Shown here piece by piece: positions 45,007-56,760 of a stretch of DNA of 64,000 bases; within the stretch, counting starts at the first letter, position 1; the number at the start of each line of letters is the position of its first letter. The stretch is from Uloborus plumipes (taxonomy: Eukaryota > Arthropoda > Arachnida > Araneae > Uloboridae): positions 1 to 64,000 of the forward strand of contig JAXGGA010002196.1 in the NCBI GenBank assembly GCA_038373865.1. Reading direction: 5' to 3'. Below the pieces are notes generated by a model, which worked only from the letters and a program-made list of their open reading frames with translations, searched no databases and had not been told where the DNA came from. Position numbers and translations under genes: made by a program.

Positions 45007-45404
45007 AAGAGGGCACTTACCCCTTCTTAAATGTAAGATGAGACATGTGCGTCCAATAGCTTTGTTGTAAGTGCGTACCCCTGTGATTTTCTTTAATTCT
45101 ATTTGTATGGTAGATCGTTAGGTGATCTGAGTAAACAATTCGTTTTTTTTTCTTTTTTTTAATAAATACGGTTTTAAAATATTTTTCCTATTAGAATCAG
45201 CAGCAGTAAGAAAAAACACAAAATAAAGAGCAAAAAAAAAGAGAATAATTGATCATGATGTGATACTTGTACTTTTTTTTCTTGTACATTCAAATAGTTT
45301 TTCACAGGGTTTTCTTTAATTTTCTTAAATATAATTTATTCATTACTCCACCTTCGTTTTTTGAATCAGTTGGTTCCTTATTTAGTGTTTCACTTAATTT
45401 TTAT
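45007..45404 (-). mobile_element. Internal fragment of the AAGTGCGTACC element
   Basis: Reverse-complement match to 15963-16360. It includes GGGGTACGCACTTACAACAA, ACGCACATGTCTCATC and GTCACCTAACGATCTACC-like blocks (seen here inverted), as well as the T-rich spacer. No TIR is present, so this is a broken copy. The 75-codon frame from 45267 spans its edge and is not a gene. Confidence 0.8.
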
Positions 45405-45796
45405 CTATACTTACCCATGCTTTTAAAACATACACCGATGTTTTTATTTAAACATTTCCTTTCAAATATCAGCTCTTTTGGAAGAGAGAAATAAACGTAA
45501 GGAAGGTACATTTTTGTTTATTTAAGTTGAAGATGGATTGGATAAAATTGCTTGATTATTTACATTTTATTTCAAATTAAAATTAGGTTATTATGTTTTT
45601 AGCAATATCAATGCTCATTAGTGCGAAATATAATTTTTTCAAGAAATAAATAAAGGAGTATGGGAGGATGTAGGTTCAAGTCAACCTCTAGGGAGGGGGG
45701 GGGGTCTCGATGGGCCCAAAACGGTTTGGAACCACTCAGACAGTATCATCGTTCTCATTTTAGACGTCTTGAATAAATTATATCTTAGCACAATGT
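45405..45796. other. AT-rich stretch without a gene
   Basis: Only a short G-rich AGGGAGGGGGGGGG tract at about 45691. No supported feature. Confidence 0.5.
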
Positions 45797-46246
45797 AACC
45801 TGTGTAACGAGAGCTGGCAGTTCAAAGTAAAATTAATTTCCCACTCTCCACACTTTTTCCCTGATGGTAGTCATAGTTACGGCGCTATGAACTTTTTACC
45901 CACCTAGCTTTTGCAACAATGGTTAAATGCAAACGGTTAAAATTTCTTGATGCGTAAACTATTATTCTATTGAAAAATCAACGCTAATAAAGCACAACTT
46001 TTCCTTAAAAAATTTTGCTGTATTAAAATATGACTAGATTTGTTAGAAAACGTTGAGAAATAATTGAGACACGAGGATATAAATAATAGCGTAAGCCTAA
46101 CTCGATAAACATAAAATAAATAAAAAACCTCAACAACAGTGCATGAAAAAAAAAAAAGAGTGGAGCTCTTTTCTTTCGTACGGTTTCCATAGAAACGATG
46201 CTAAATTTCTATACTTGATACGCCTATTTTAAAGTAACCGAGTCTA
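45797..46246 (+). repeat. 430-bp dispersed repeat, copy 2
   Basis: Colinear with 27766-28205: GTGTAACGAGAGCTGGCAG, CCCACTCTCCACACTTTTTC, TTAAATGCAAACGGTTAAAA, TAGCGTAAGCCTAA and TTCTTTCGTACGGTTTCCAT. It continues to AAAGTAACCGAGTCTAG, an edge shared with the split copy at 58272. Confidence 0.8.
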
Positions 46247-46982
46247 GGGGGAAAAGCTAAGTGGGTAATACTCTTCTATTAAGTTCACCAAACGTTTCAA
46301 ACATCGGACACTTAACTCTCCGCCTGGTAATGTTCCCCATTCCTTTTTCTTTTGACATTTCTTCTCTCATTTATATTAATGTTTCATTCTAAATGTTTCA
46401 ACTAGCTTTATGTTTTGCGAAAAGCGTCCTGATCTTTCTGTACCGACATAGTGTTCCTCCTGTTTTCTCGTTTTTGTAATGACACAAGAAGTGCCCCATC
46501 CTCTGTCTTAGAGTTGAAACTTTTTACTCACTAACTCAAAAAAGGCTTACCGTAAAAGTTCGATCTATTTTTGTGAAATAACGTAATTCAGAAATAACGG
46601 ATTCAGAAATGTTCCAAGGGAGGGTCGATTGTTTTTTTTCCCACTTGCCCCCTTTTATTTTACCACATATCCTGGTTAACGCATGTTTATTACAAATGTT
46701 TCCGTCTTCAATTTCGAAAAAAATTCCAGACTGGATTCCCGAATCCCAACCACTTCTTATAGTATCATCGAAGATCATCTAAAATTGCCTTTTTTGAACT
46801 TCAAAGTCGAAAACTACTGGAGAAGAGTCCCTCAAGGCAGAGGCGATCGCACCCATCGCCCCTCCCTTATATCCGCCCCTGCAGTTGAAGTGTTTTTACT
46901 GTCAAGTGATGAATGGTAATGTTTAGTCATACTGTGAATTTTTGAAATTAAAATTGTGTTTATGTGTTAATTTACTTGTCCG
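46247..46982. other. Gene-free stretch with a small GC-rich TE remnant
   Basis: 46838-46881 starts CAGAGGCGATCGC and ends ATATCCGCCCCTG, like two hAT-type ends brought together by deletion. 46885-46980 resembles the DNA flanking the hAT at 18085-18180 (GTTTTTACTGTCAWGTGRT, GAATTTTTGAAA). Opposed frames of 78-80 codons here have no domain. Confidence 0.45.
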
Positions 46983-47339
46983 CAGAGTCTGATTACCACA
47001 AGGGCACACGGGGCACAGGCCCCTCCTCTTAGATTTCAGGGGGGCCCAAAATTCCCGTGTTTTATCGAACGCCTCCTAAATACGAAATGCATGCTTTATA
47101 TTTTACTATTAATACTAATAGCCTACTGTGTATCTTGACGTATATTTTTCTCTTAATTATTTGATAGCATTATTATTATTTTTTTTTTTTAAGTTCGATC
47201 TTTGCTCATAACTTATATTTCATTCTGGTATTGTAAGATTTTTTTTAAACTCATAACACGTAACTGATATGAGAGGGAAAGGTGCGGGCCCTGAAATAGA
47301 AATGTGCCCCATGTCCAATGTCAGAATAATCGGGCTCTG
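46983..47339. mobile_element. hAT MITE with perfect 8-bp duplication, 357 bp
   Basis: It starts CAGAGTCTGATTACC and ends AATAATCGGGCTCTG. CTTGTCCG flanks both sides exactly (46975-46982 and 47340-47347). GGGGCAC/GTGCCCC and CAGGGGGGCCC/GGGCCCTG are further inverted blocks. No transposase. Confidence 0.9.
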
Positions 47340-47347
47340 CTTGTCCG

Positions 47348-49062
47348 TGTATCATATCCCAATAATTTAAAAATATGTAGCGTGCATGACATACAGTGAA
47401 ATCTGTTGCAACGATATAAGTTTTTAGTCCCACTTTAATTTCCATCACATAGCTTGAGTATCATTACAAGGAATTTTTCATTATAGCTAACGAAATTTGT
47501 GGTCCCTTGAAATTCTTTGTTAATGGTATTTGACAGTATATATACCAATTTAAACTGTACCTAAATACTGAGACAGATGATGGATAACATGGGATGTAAT
47601 TGTGTAGTTTCAATTATTAACTAATTTTAAACATTCTAACATGGTAAACTTATGGTCGCATAAAGAACTGTAAATTTCAATTAGTTTTAATAAATTAATT
47701 TAAGTCTTTTTTTTCCACACTGAAGTGAACGAAGTCTATTTTACTGATTTGGCAGAGCTCACAAAGCTGCTTATTTTGCTTTAGGAATTTGTTTTACAAA
47801 AAGGTGAAAAATAAATGAATCTCTTAAGAAAATTATAAAGTCATTTATTAATTGAGATTAAATTTTCTTTTCATATTTAATGAACTATTCTTTTTCTTCA
47901 TTTTTAAAGGTTGAATTAATTTTATTTATATTCAGTGCATTTGGCCTGATAGATGAACTCTGAGGCTTTTCATACAAAAATTTGAATACAAAACAACTCT
48001 TGAATAAATTTTCATCAAATGTATAGGAACTAGAAAAAAAACCTCATGCAGCTGCTTTTCTTCTTATTTAAAATATGTTTTTGACTTTTAGGTCTTGCTG
48101 TTTTTAAAAATATATAATAAATTTTTTTGCTACTTTGAAAAGATACCACTTTGTAGTACTGTTACTATGCTTATTTATTTTATAATTAAGTTAGCAACAC
48201 ATTTTCCTCACGGCACGGATATCTGTGAAAGTAATACAGTTTTGTTCTTCTTCTTCTAGAGATTAAATTACAACTAAGCTGAACTTAGAGTAGAGGAATT
48301 GCGCTTGGCAGTAGAGTGAGCAAACATAATTAAAGTTCCACGGTAATTGTATTAAAGCTACTTCGCGTTGAACAATTAAACTGTGATTGTGACAGATTAG
48401 CACTATCAAGGCTTTAACTAGTGAATTGATTTTAACTTAAGAATAAAGATTTAGATTGAGGCGCTATGTTTTTTAATTTTCAAAGCTGAATAATCTGGCC
48501 ACATTTTTTATAAAAAAAATGTGCAATTCTGTATATTAATTGAAAAAATATAGAAACCTTAAAAAAATTATTTTGCTTGAATTACAGTTTCAGGTAAAAC
48601 TTTTAAATAAAGTATATTGAGCCGGAGGATTTTTTAAATTATGTCGTAAGAATATTGATCTACTATATACATAAAAAAACATTATTTTTAAAAAAAATGT
48701 GAAAATTAAACTTTTTTTTCACATTAAACCAAAATATGTGATTGTGGAATGATGGGATAGGGAAATATTTTTTATGAAAAAAAGTACTGAAAGTTAATTG
48801 AAGCTAATTAGAAAGTTGCCAAAACAATACTCCTAATGAACGCCATCTCTTGAGAATAGTGGAAATTAACCCGTTCGTGTTTTTTGATCATTATTATTTT
48901 TAAGCAAAAAAAGAAAACTCCTTTCATATAACGCAATGTAAAATAGTCTAAAGTCTTCCTGATTAACTGGACTATTCAACACAAAATAATTTTTCAATTC
49001 GAACCAGTAGTTCCCATATTAGTGCGTTCAAACAAACAAACGCTTCAGCTTTACATTATTAA
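47348..49062. other. AT-rich stretch without a gene
   Basis: Featureless at this level: no TIR pair, no frame of note, scattered A and T runs. It ends in the TTAA that flanks the next MITE. Confidence 0.5.
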
Positions 49063-49300
49063 CCGCTTGCCTGATTATCCCGAGTTATCTCGGGCTCGTA
49101 TGAGTTGCAGGTAATTATTATCCCGTGAAAACTCGGGTGAAACTAATTGATTTTACGCCTATGAATAATTAAAAATTCAACTTGAAACCTACATATTTTA
49201 TTTGTATTGCTTCATTTTCTTGTATTTCAAAATTAAATTAAAAAAAAAAAGTTTTTTTTTTTTCAATTTTTTCCAAAAAAAAATTCGTAAAGGAAAGTGG
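49063..49300. mobile_element. Possible piggyBac-like MITE, 238 bp
   Basis: TTAA is present on both sides (49059-49062 and 49301-49304). The ends CCGCTTGCC and GGAAAGTGG are inverted with two mismatches. The left part contains ATCCCGAGTTATCTCGGG, a small hairpin, and later ACTCGGG. The short TIR makes the call moderate. Confidence 0.5.
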
Positions 49301-49304
49301 TTAA

Positions 49305-50069
49305 GTATAGAATAGATTTGTCTTTTCATTTTTCCCCCACTGCATTGATTCTCCTCAATATCGTGTGCTTCAAAACAACTAAATATAAAGTTTTTTTTTT
49401 TTGCATCTTGCATAACTTCATAAAAAGAGTTTGAAGTTGGCTCTATTTCACCTAAAATGTGTGGAAGTCACAAGCAGAGTTGAAATCGCAGCTGAGGAGA
49501 TAATGCAAAACTTAGTTACGTAAAATAAAAGTAAGATATCTTGAGAAACACGAAATGATACTTAGTTTATAAAATCCAAAAAATATTTATTGGAAATATA
49601 AGTGCACATTTAACCGCTTCAAAGTCGAAACAAAAAAGCGTTTTCACTTAAGTGACGCTGTGATTTATTATTTTCTCCCTTTTTAGCGCTTGCTTCGCCG
49701 CTAAGATAGGAAGTATTCATAGCTCTATTTATTCTTATTTATTCTGCTAGATAAAGCTAAGCAAGTATGATTTTATGCGATTTTTCGTCAATAAAAATGC
49801 TTCATTATCATATTTAATTGCATTTTTATTCCTGAATGCTTTAAATCTAGATAAACAACTTTTAAATGGACGAACTATAAAGTAAACAAATGTCACTAAA
49901 GGAATGAAATTCAAAAATGACTACGAATGTTATGCATATTCGTATATTATGCAAGTTTGCAAGCAAACATGCATTTTTAATAGTTTTTTGAAGTCTGCTA
50001 ATTTATTAAAAGTGTAAAACCAAAATCGTGTAAAACATGTGGCGTGTAAATTGTGAGATAGATGTTTAC
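49305..50069. other. AT-rich stretch without a gene
   Basis: No supported feature. The minus-strand 71-codon frame at its left edge is K/F-rich and overlaps the MITE. Confidence 0.5.
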
Positions 50070-50801
50070 TAGGGGAAGACCGCCTATATTGGACCACTGC
50101 TTAAATTGGACCTCGGGCCTAAAATCTAGTACAGAGATCTATGATACACTTTAACGGTAGAAATATAAAGTTTTAGGAATAAAATCAATGTGTATGAAGT
50201 TTCACCAGTCTGCGAACTGCGTAGCGTGAGTTACGGCATGATTTATGTTGAAAACGTGTAAAATCTTATTTTGCGGACTTGTACTTAGTAAGATAGTACT
50301 AAAACTTGTAAGCTGAGATAAACTGCTGTTATAGCATTATAATCTGTGTTTAATAAGGATTACATCTATGTATTTACATGCGCGATTGTGATATTTTTTG
50401 ACAGAGAAATAAGCTGAAGAATAAAAAATGGCATGTTTTCCTTTATTGGACCGAAAAAATTTTCCTATATTGGACCAGTGGTCCAATTTAAGAATATGAT
50501 TTTAAGCAAGACTTTTTGTTAAGTTTAACATAAAGTAAGTGACTCATCTGATTTAATAGCGTAGTTTAGATTATTTTAAGCATACTTTAACACCTATTCA
50601 CGACATTCATTTTTTATCAAGCACATTTTCGAGTAGCAGCTAATTTTAAAAATGTATGTTTTTTTTTCTCCTTTTCCATTAGACTGCAGTTTCAGGTTGT
50701 TAAACATAGCTATTAGTTTAAGTAAAATTTATGCTGGTTTACCGAAAAAGAAAATATGAAATTCTTCTATTTGTTCAAAAAGATTTTTAAAAGAAACAAT
50801 T

Positions 50802-51050
50802 GAAGGGTCAGGGGGAAAAACCACGGTAGTCCACTTTTTGTTGAATTTAAACTGATGCTACCACCTGTTAGAAAAATAAGTGTAATTTCGTTTAGTATAT
50901 GCAATATTCGTGAAAAAACACTGTAGTCCATGTATTATTGTCATTTTAGAACAAGTATACTGGGGAAGTTTATGAGTTCGTAAAGTTTAAATTTCGTTTT
51001 TCTCAAAATCAATCAAACGTGACTACCGTGGTTTTTCCCCCTGACCCTTC
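50802..51050. mobile_element. MITE nested in the pogo-like element, 249 bp
   Basis: The ends GAAGGGTCAGGGGGAAAAAC and its inverse continue perfect for about 30 bp (to CACGGTAGTC / GACTACCGTG). AATT borders both sides, either a target duplication or part of the TIR. It has no coding capacity. It interrupts the DNA just upstream of the transposase remnant, so it is younger than the host element. Confidence 0.8.
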
Positions 51051-51065
51051 AATTTATATGCTACT

Positions 51066-51950
51066 AAAATGTTCAACGTAGATGAAGCCGGTCTTTTCAC
51101 TAACTAAAAGCCTCAAAATATATTGACGTAGAAAGGTAAACACCAGTTTGGAGCAGTAAGTATACATAAATGAGAGAACATCCAATGAGATCCATTTCCC
51201 AATATCAAACAGGACTCTTATGAATAAACCGCAGTCAAGGCCAGGGCAAATGCTGTAAGTAGATTCTAAAGAACAGGAGTTTGGCCTGTTAATTGACATA
51301 TGTTTAATGACATTGAATTGGCTGCATCAGAGTTAGCAGTAAGTTGTCTAGATAAAAATACTCAAAGTGAAGAGGCTACATAATCGGTGTAAGTTGTACT
51401 ATTGTACACTATGCACAAGAATTAGCTATGATTTAAATTATTACAAGCTCTGCAGAATCAGCGGATAGTTCTCATTAAACAAATACATAGCTCTCAATAG
51501 TGTAAGTTGTACTATTGTACACTATGTACAAGAATTAGCCACGACTTAAATTAGTACAAGCTCTGCAGAATCAGCGGATAGTTCTCATCAAAGCATGATT
51601 GTCAACTCCAACTATGGTTTTGTAAAGCCCCGGCTTACATATCATCTTACCTAAAAAATAGAAAGAACAAAAAGGAAGGCTATCTCAGCAATCATTCTAA
51701 CGCCGTATGAAAGAAGCATAGAACAGAAAAAGTCACAAGAAGAAGCAAGAAGCAGCACAAAACAGTTATTGCAATATTCGCCATAGAAATAAAGTGCAAA
51801 ACATGATTAAGTGTATGAAATGCCATCGGTGAGTTTATCAACACTGCCTAAGTGAGACCGAAGCAAAAGAAATTCTATTGCAAATCCTGGAAAAAAGCTA
51901 TATAGTTCAAATATAAATTATTCTATGATTTCCTTGCACGGTCCAATTTA
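51066..51950 (+). pseudogene. Decayed pogo/jerky-type (DDE_1) transposase
   Basis: The plus strand reads MFNVDEAGLFTN, stop, KPQNILT, stop, KGKHQFGAVSIHK. The NVDExGL block is the first catalytic-aspartate region of DDE_1 transposases (pogo, jerky, CENP-B relatives). The following QKP-x-ILAxKG-x-QVGAV pattern is conserved in that family. Further on, KGRLSQQSF and KSHKKKQEAAQNS look like the basic tail, and MIKCMKCHR-VYQHCLSET like a C-terminal zinc-binding segment. Stops and frame changes are frequent and the later catalytic residues cannot be located. It is inside the TA-flanked element at 50072-52180, as expected for its own transposase. Confidence 0.65.
51388..51592 (+). repeat. 113-bp direct duplication inside the pogo-like element
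   Basis: TGTAAGTTGTACTATTGTAC begins at 51388 and again at 51501. The copies run together through CAAGCTCTGCAGAATCAGCG and GATAGTTCTCAT with few differences. It lies within the transposase remnant. Confidence 0.9.
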
Positions 51951-52182
51951 GGAAGCGCATGGTTCAATATAGGCGCATATATTCCTAAATTGGACTTTTG
52001 CAACTTTTTGTAAGATAATTTTTTAAAAAATAATATCCATATTTTTAGAAAATATAAGCTCCTAGGGCGGTTCCTGATTAAATTTAGCTCACGATGCCCT
52101 ATTTTGTATTTTTGTTTTGCTTCACATTGAGCGACACAGGCCTCCTGTTCTTAGGGGGTCCAATATAGGCGGTCTTCCCCTA

Positions 52183-53798
52183 CCTTGAATGTTGAAAAAT
52201 AATTAAAATATTGGTAACAATATCAAAAAAAAAAAAAAAAGAAAGAAATAGCTCATTAATTAAAAGTGTTTTTTAGACAAGACTCGGATTTTTTAAATAG
52301 CTTTTTATGTACCGAGTCCTCCCATATTTGTCATAGTTTTGATATAAGAGAAATAATTCGAGTAGTTTCAGCGAGTTTTAAATGCGATATTTCTATTAGT
52401 GTTTTAATGGTCCCTCCTGAATTTGCTGTGCGGTTCTGGGTTGTCTGTCATCTTATTTGATGCTTTGGGGGAAGACGATTATTAGAAACAAGGGTAGGAC
52501 GCGTCTTTGACGTCCTAAAGACAGAAATGATCTTACTCCAACCGAAGTCTTGGTTAAAATTATACCATAACCATCTCACAAGCAAAGAAAGCCAAACAGA
52601 AGAAAGCAAGATGATCAACAGTTGACATCCTTAGATGCGGGAAAATTAAGACTTGAGAAACAAGCAAACGAAGAAAACAAACCATGGCCATTGGAGAGAG
52701 AGAGAGAAGAAGAGTTCAAGGAAAATAAAAACTTTGTTGAAACCCAAATCACACACACACACATATCTAAACCAACTACGACTTTCAAGAAAAACATGTT
52801 TGAAGAGTCTCAAACCTGAAAAAGAAATAGAGGAACGTGATATTCCATACCAAGAATCAGTCGGTTTAGATTTTTAACAGTGCCTAGTAGAATAAGGTAC
52901 CTAGAAAAATGTGATTAGAGAAAATGCATTTTCTGCAACAGTTTGGCCCAGTAACATGATATGTTTCTGCTATGAAAACAAATGTGGAAGAGGTGGGATC
53001 TTAATTAAAAGGAAAAGGAAACACTTGAAAACATTAAAAAGCAATGTTATTTGGATGCATGTGCATATAAGAGATATAATACAAGTAATTAGACATTCTT
53101 CATATCTTCTTATTTTAATAAATATTTGATTCTTCCACCTTAATTTCTAATGCAATTTTTAGAGTTTCATTTTTAAATTTACTCATATCATTCTGGAGTT
53201 ATCGTTCTGTTGCATGACAAATAGAAGAAAGAAATTTGCGCGAGTTGATTTATTAAACAAGTTGGCAAAATTTTTGATTTCTAACATGGGCCCAAACTGC
53301 AAAAAAATGTATGTAAAGTAAAATACAACGTTAAAGAAGAACAAATACGCAGCTATACTGCAGACACGTGTTTCGGCGTTACAATGAACGTTACAAGGTT
53401 CGGCGTTACTTTTTCAATGCAAAAAAAAAAAAAAAAAAGTGAGCTTATGGATGCACAGACATCCAATAAAAGGTATTCATATACTTCATTTGCAAACAAA
53501 TAGAATTTGAAATGTGTTTTATACTAGAATATAATTCAAAGTTTGTTATTTGTGCATTTAAGTGAGAACATTTAAAGAAGTTATTATGCAGGAACTCAAA
53601 AGAAATAAAAATAGGTTCTCACACAATTTTTTTTAAAGGAAAATAAAATGAAACCAAAGCACTATTCCTGGATGCTTGGCTTTAGTGTGTGAAATTGTAA
53701 AAAAAAATTGTATATTTTCGTTGACAGTATTAAACAACGTTCTTGTTACTATGATTCTCACAGCTTTGTAAATTCTCTATTGTTAGTTCATTTGTATA
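52183..53798. other. Gene-free stretch with a purine-rich, coding-like patch
   Basis: 52500-53130 is less AT-rich and gives overlapping short frames (LEREREEEFKENKNF-type) with GA and CA microsatellites. I do not recognise a protein and stops are frequent. A poly(A) tract lies at about 53419-53437. The rest is AT-rich. Confidence 0.45.
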
Positions 53799-53800
53799 TA

Positions 53801-54251
53801 CAGTCAAAACTGTCTATCTCAATTTTCACGGGACAGAAGAAAAATTCGAGATACAGGGGTTGTGATAAAATTTACAAAGATAAGCAACAGGAACAAAGTC
53901 AAATGCTTAATATATTGTTTTGAATATTTTAATGTACGACATGTTGTGAGTCCACGTTTTACTAATTGTGATGACTATATCGGTGACAAGTTAGTGTATA
54001 CCTTTAAGTACGAAAATAGTCTTTGAATGATTGTGCAAAAGAAGATTTTTGTCTCCAAGTTATACACCATTGATAAAGGTGAGAGTCGTAAAATTTCGAG
54101 ATATAGAGGTTTTGGGGAAAAATCACTCGAGCTAAACATGGGAAAAAACATTAAATTGATGCTGTAAAAGCAGGGAAATTGAAAATTTTCAACAGAGGTT
54201 ACTTAGAGAGGTTTTCGAGACAAGCAGGTTCGACACAAACACGTTCGACTG
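53801..54251. mobile_element. Tigger/pogo-like MITE, 451 bp
   Basis: It starts CAGTCAAAACTGTCTATC and ends ACGTTCGACTG, with TA on both sides (53799-53800 and 54252-54253). GAAAAATTCGAGATACAGG and AAAATTTCGAGATATAGAGG are repeated inner blocks typical of Tigger-type TIRs (CAGTCRAACCTGT...ATAGAGG). No transposase. Confidence 0.75.
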
Positions 54252-54320
54252 TAATCACATTTGTGAACTCAAAATTAGCTTTTTTGTTTTTACTTTTATT
54301 TGTTTTATTGTTCAAAATCC

Positions 54321-55099
54321 GTTTTACTTCCTTTTACGTAGTAAAGGAAGTATTGTGATCGCGAAAAAAAAAAATCACTCAAATTTGAGTCTAAATTTTG
54401 ATTTTGTTCACCCCCGAATGAACGTACAGTAGTTTTTTCGACCTGTCAGCACATGCATATGTACCTACCAACATGTAAGCAGCCGAAAAATCCTTTTCAA
54501 CCACCCCCGAGTTAATTACGACGAGTTTTCTCGTGACGTCTGTATATATACGTATGCGCGGATGTATGTGCGTATGTATGTGTGTCGCATAACTCAAAAA
54601 CTATATGCCGTAGAAGCTTTTAGCTTGGTATGTAGGCTCTGAGGATGGTCTAGTTGTGCACCTTCCCTTGTGGTTGCATTCGAATGTTCCCAAGGGGGTG
54701 CTTTACGCCTTTGTTTGGGTAAATCAGTGTTAATTTCAATGCAGACTCAAGTGATATGAATTGGCGCGACCACTCGGCGATATGTCGCCAAGCTTTTGGT
54801 CGCCAAGTATTGTACTCCAACTTGGCGACAAATTTGGCGAATTTTTTTTTTTTTGAATTTGGGTTAAACTTGGCGCTATTGGCGATATTTTGCGAAAAAT
54901 TCACCGAATGACATTAAAATCAGCAATATTTAGAAAATTAACCATTGTAAAACATTTTTTGCATTGTTTCGTGGCAGATTAGGGGAGTAAATATTTGAAT
55001 TGTTACCTTGCTCACACCAAGCACTTTTTTTAACACTTAAGGCTACTACTAAGAAATTTACACGTAAAAGAAAGTAGTGTGGGGTCCATACCAATTTTT
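54321..55099 (-). mobile_element. TTGGCG-cassette element, copy B
   Basis: Minus-strand, near full length. On the plus strand it reads TTTTACTTCCTTTTACGTAG and TAAAGGAAGTATTGTGATCG (terminal hairpin), ACGAGTTTTCTCGTGACG, GGTTGCATTCGAATGTTCCC, the cassette at about 54768-54890 and ACACGTAAAAGAAAGTAGTG. The frames that cross it (68 and 84 codons) also occur in the other copies and carry no domain. Confidence 0.8.
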
Positions 55100-56411
55100 T
55101 TGCTTTTGTATTACAAATATTGAATACATTGAAAGTTAATGTGCGTTAAACTGTTTTATTATATAAAACTATTTGATACAGAGGGAGATTCTAATTAAAA
55201 TAAAAAAAAAAAAGCCGTTAGAGAGGTAAGAATAGCTACCTACGGCACGGCGGTTTGGTGTACACCTCCATTCTCTTGAAGTTCCGACTTTTTGCCCCTT
55301 GAGGCTGCTTAGATGAAAGAAATAATGATGATTGCTAGTTTTGGAACTTAAATAGCACTTTTTCATAATGCAAAAATGAGAAAAAAGCAATTCACCGCAT
55401 TAAAAAACGTGTCACTTAACTTAATCTTTTTTTGCTCAAACCAGGAATTATTTGCAAGCAGCTAACCTTAATTAAGGCTTCACTCGGTAGCGTTTTATAC
55501 AGGCTGTATCATTACTCGAAACATCAATGGTGCTGATTTGCCTACTAGATAGCGCTGAACAGTCACCACCCAAATGTTTGTTTACATTAGCGTATTATTT
55601 CTGCTGTAAAAAGTGATGTTTATGCTATCTTTGAGGGTTAAAACTATTGATACAGTTAAATGAAGTCGAGTACAGAGTGAATTGAGGCCGAATTCCTTAT
55701 TAGTACTATTTATTAAGGAAAATAAATTCCACTTAGAAGTAAAGTTGGTCGCAACTCATGATTCAATCATCTCTCATTGGCATTCCGCTACTTATATGTC
55801 TTATTAAATGAAAGTAAACAAATACAAAATGCATTTTTCGGGATCATGATTAAAATTTTTTGAGATTTTTAATGTATGTTTCGAGATGAGAAAAACATTA
55901 CTCTTTCTCTAATTCAAAAAGCAAAAAAAAAAAAAAAAGTGTCTAAGACTCAATTCTTCTTTAGTTGGCGATTTTTCTCTTGCGCCCAGCTAATGGAAAA
56001 GCCCCTACGCTTATTTTGCTGATTATTTTGCGCTTTAATTAATGTCTGGCTGGGGTCTGTGGATCCGCTGTGGGTCCACTCTCCCCACTTCACAACTCGA
56101 TTTATCTCTTATGCACTCTGGCTGGGAGCCTTTTGCTTCTCTTTTCTATTTTATTTTATTTATTCATTTTATTATTCCTATTTTAGTAGTTTTATTTTAT
56201 TATTATTTTGAATTAGAAAAAAAAAAAGAAAAGAAATTTGTACAACTATCTTTTTGAGAGGTAATTGATATTTTAACGTTTTTACTAAATTTAATATTTT
56301 TAGTGCCTAGGCCATTATTAGTCTGGTACTCTCGTAAGAGGAAGTCAATACCCTCGTGCATCCATGCAATTAATCCTGTGATAAACAATAGCCATGTCTA
56401 AGGCTCCTATT
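55100..56411. other. Gene-free stretch
   Basis: A poly(A) tract at 55924-55938 and a less AT-rich patch at 55985-56130 (GTCTGGCTGGGGTCTGTGG and CCACTCTCCCCAC) with no recognised frame. 55450-55600 has mixed composition but nothing identifiable. Confidence 0.45.
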
Positions 56412-56760
56412 AAGGCCCCTATATAGACGATCGCGTTTTGGTAATTTTTTACTGTGAGCAATTATTAGCGTGTCACGTGGATTTGGCAAAGCTTATAGCA
56501 TGGTGGCAAAACTTTTTTCTGGTAACCTTACACCGCAACAATGAAAATTTGAAAGTAAAAGTTAAGGAATTGGATCCAAAGTGGTGAAACTTAATCTTGA
56601 TGCTTCGGCCTGTCTATATAGCTGCTCTAGCCCCTATATAGACGAGTCGGCACATCAAGATTAAGTTTCACCACTTTGGATCCAGCGCGTGTTTGTGTGT
56701 TTGAGTGGTTGTCTTTTCTGGCCAGAGTAAACTTCCTTTGGACATTTCTTGTCTTCTGTA
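56412..56760. mobile_element. GGCCCCTATATAGACGA element, two units in inverse order
   Basis: GGCCCCTATATAGACGATCG starts the first unit (56412). It runs to GGATCCAAAGTGGTGAAACT, TAATCTTGATGC and a CTATATAGC end. From 56632 CCCCTATATAGACGAGTCGG starts a second, truncated unit in the opposite order, with GCATCAAGATTAAGTTTCAC and AGCGCGTGTTTGTGTG. TAA precedes the first unit, so a PIF/Harbinger-type 3-bp TWA target is possible. Confidence 0.65.

Larger units (their letters stand above)
50072..52180 (+). mobile_element. Pogo-like DNA transposon with TTGGACC motif and perfect 24-bp TIRs
   Basis: It starts GGGGAAGACCGCCTATATTG GACC, and the right end is the exact inverse. TA flanks both sides (50070-50071 and 52181-52182), the Tc1/mariner-type target. 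The inner TIR word (A/T)ATTGGACC recurs near 50105, 50443 and 50470, and inverted near 50478, 51939 and 52160. A broken transposase lies at about 51066-51950. A MITE is nested at 50802-51050 and an internal 113-bp segment is duplicated. Compared with an autonomous element, the N-terminal half of the transposase is not recognisable. Confidence 0.9.

Noticed and set aside
52615..52877. Overlapping 60-74-codon frames as a gene
   Set aside because: Built on GA and CA microsatellites with overlapping frames on both strands; no recognisable protein.
54391..54904. Two 68-84-codon frames repeated at 9177-9723 and 32722-33051
   Set aside because: Same frames appear wherever the TTGGCG-cassette element occurs, on either strand, with no domain and no conserved start.
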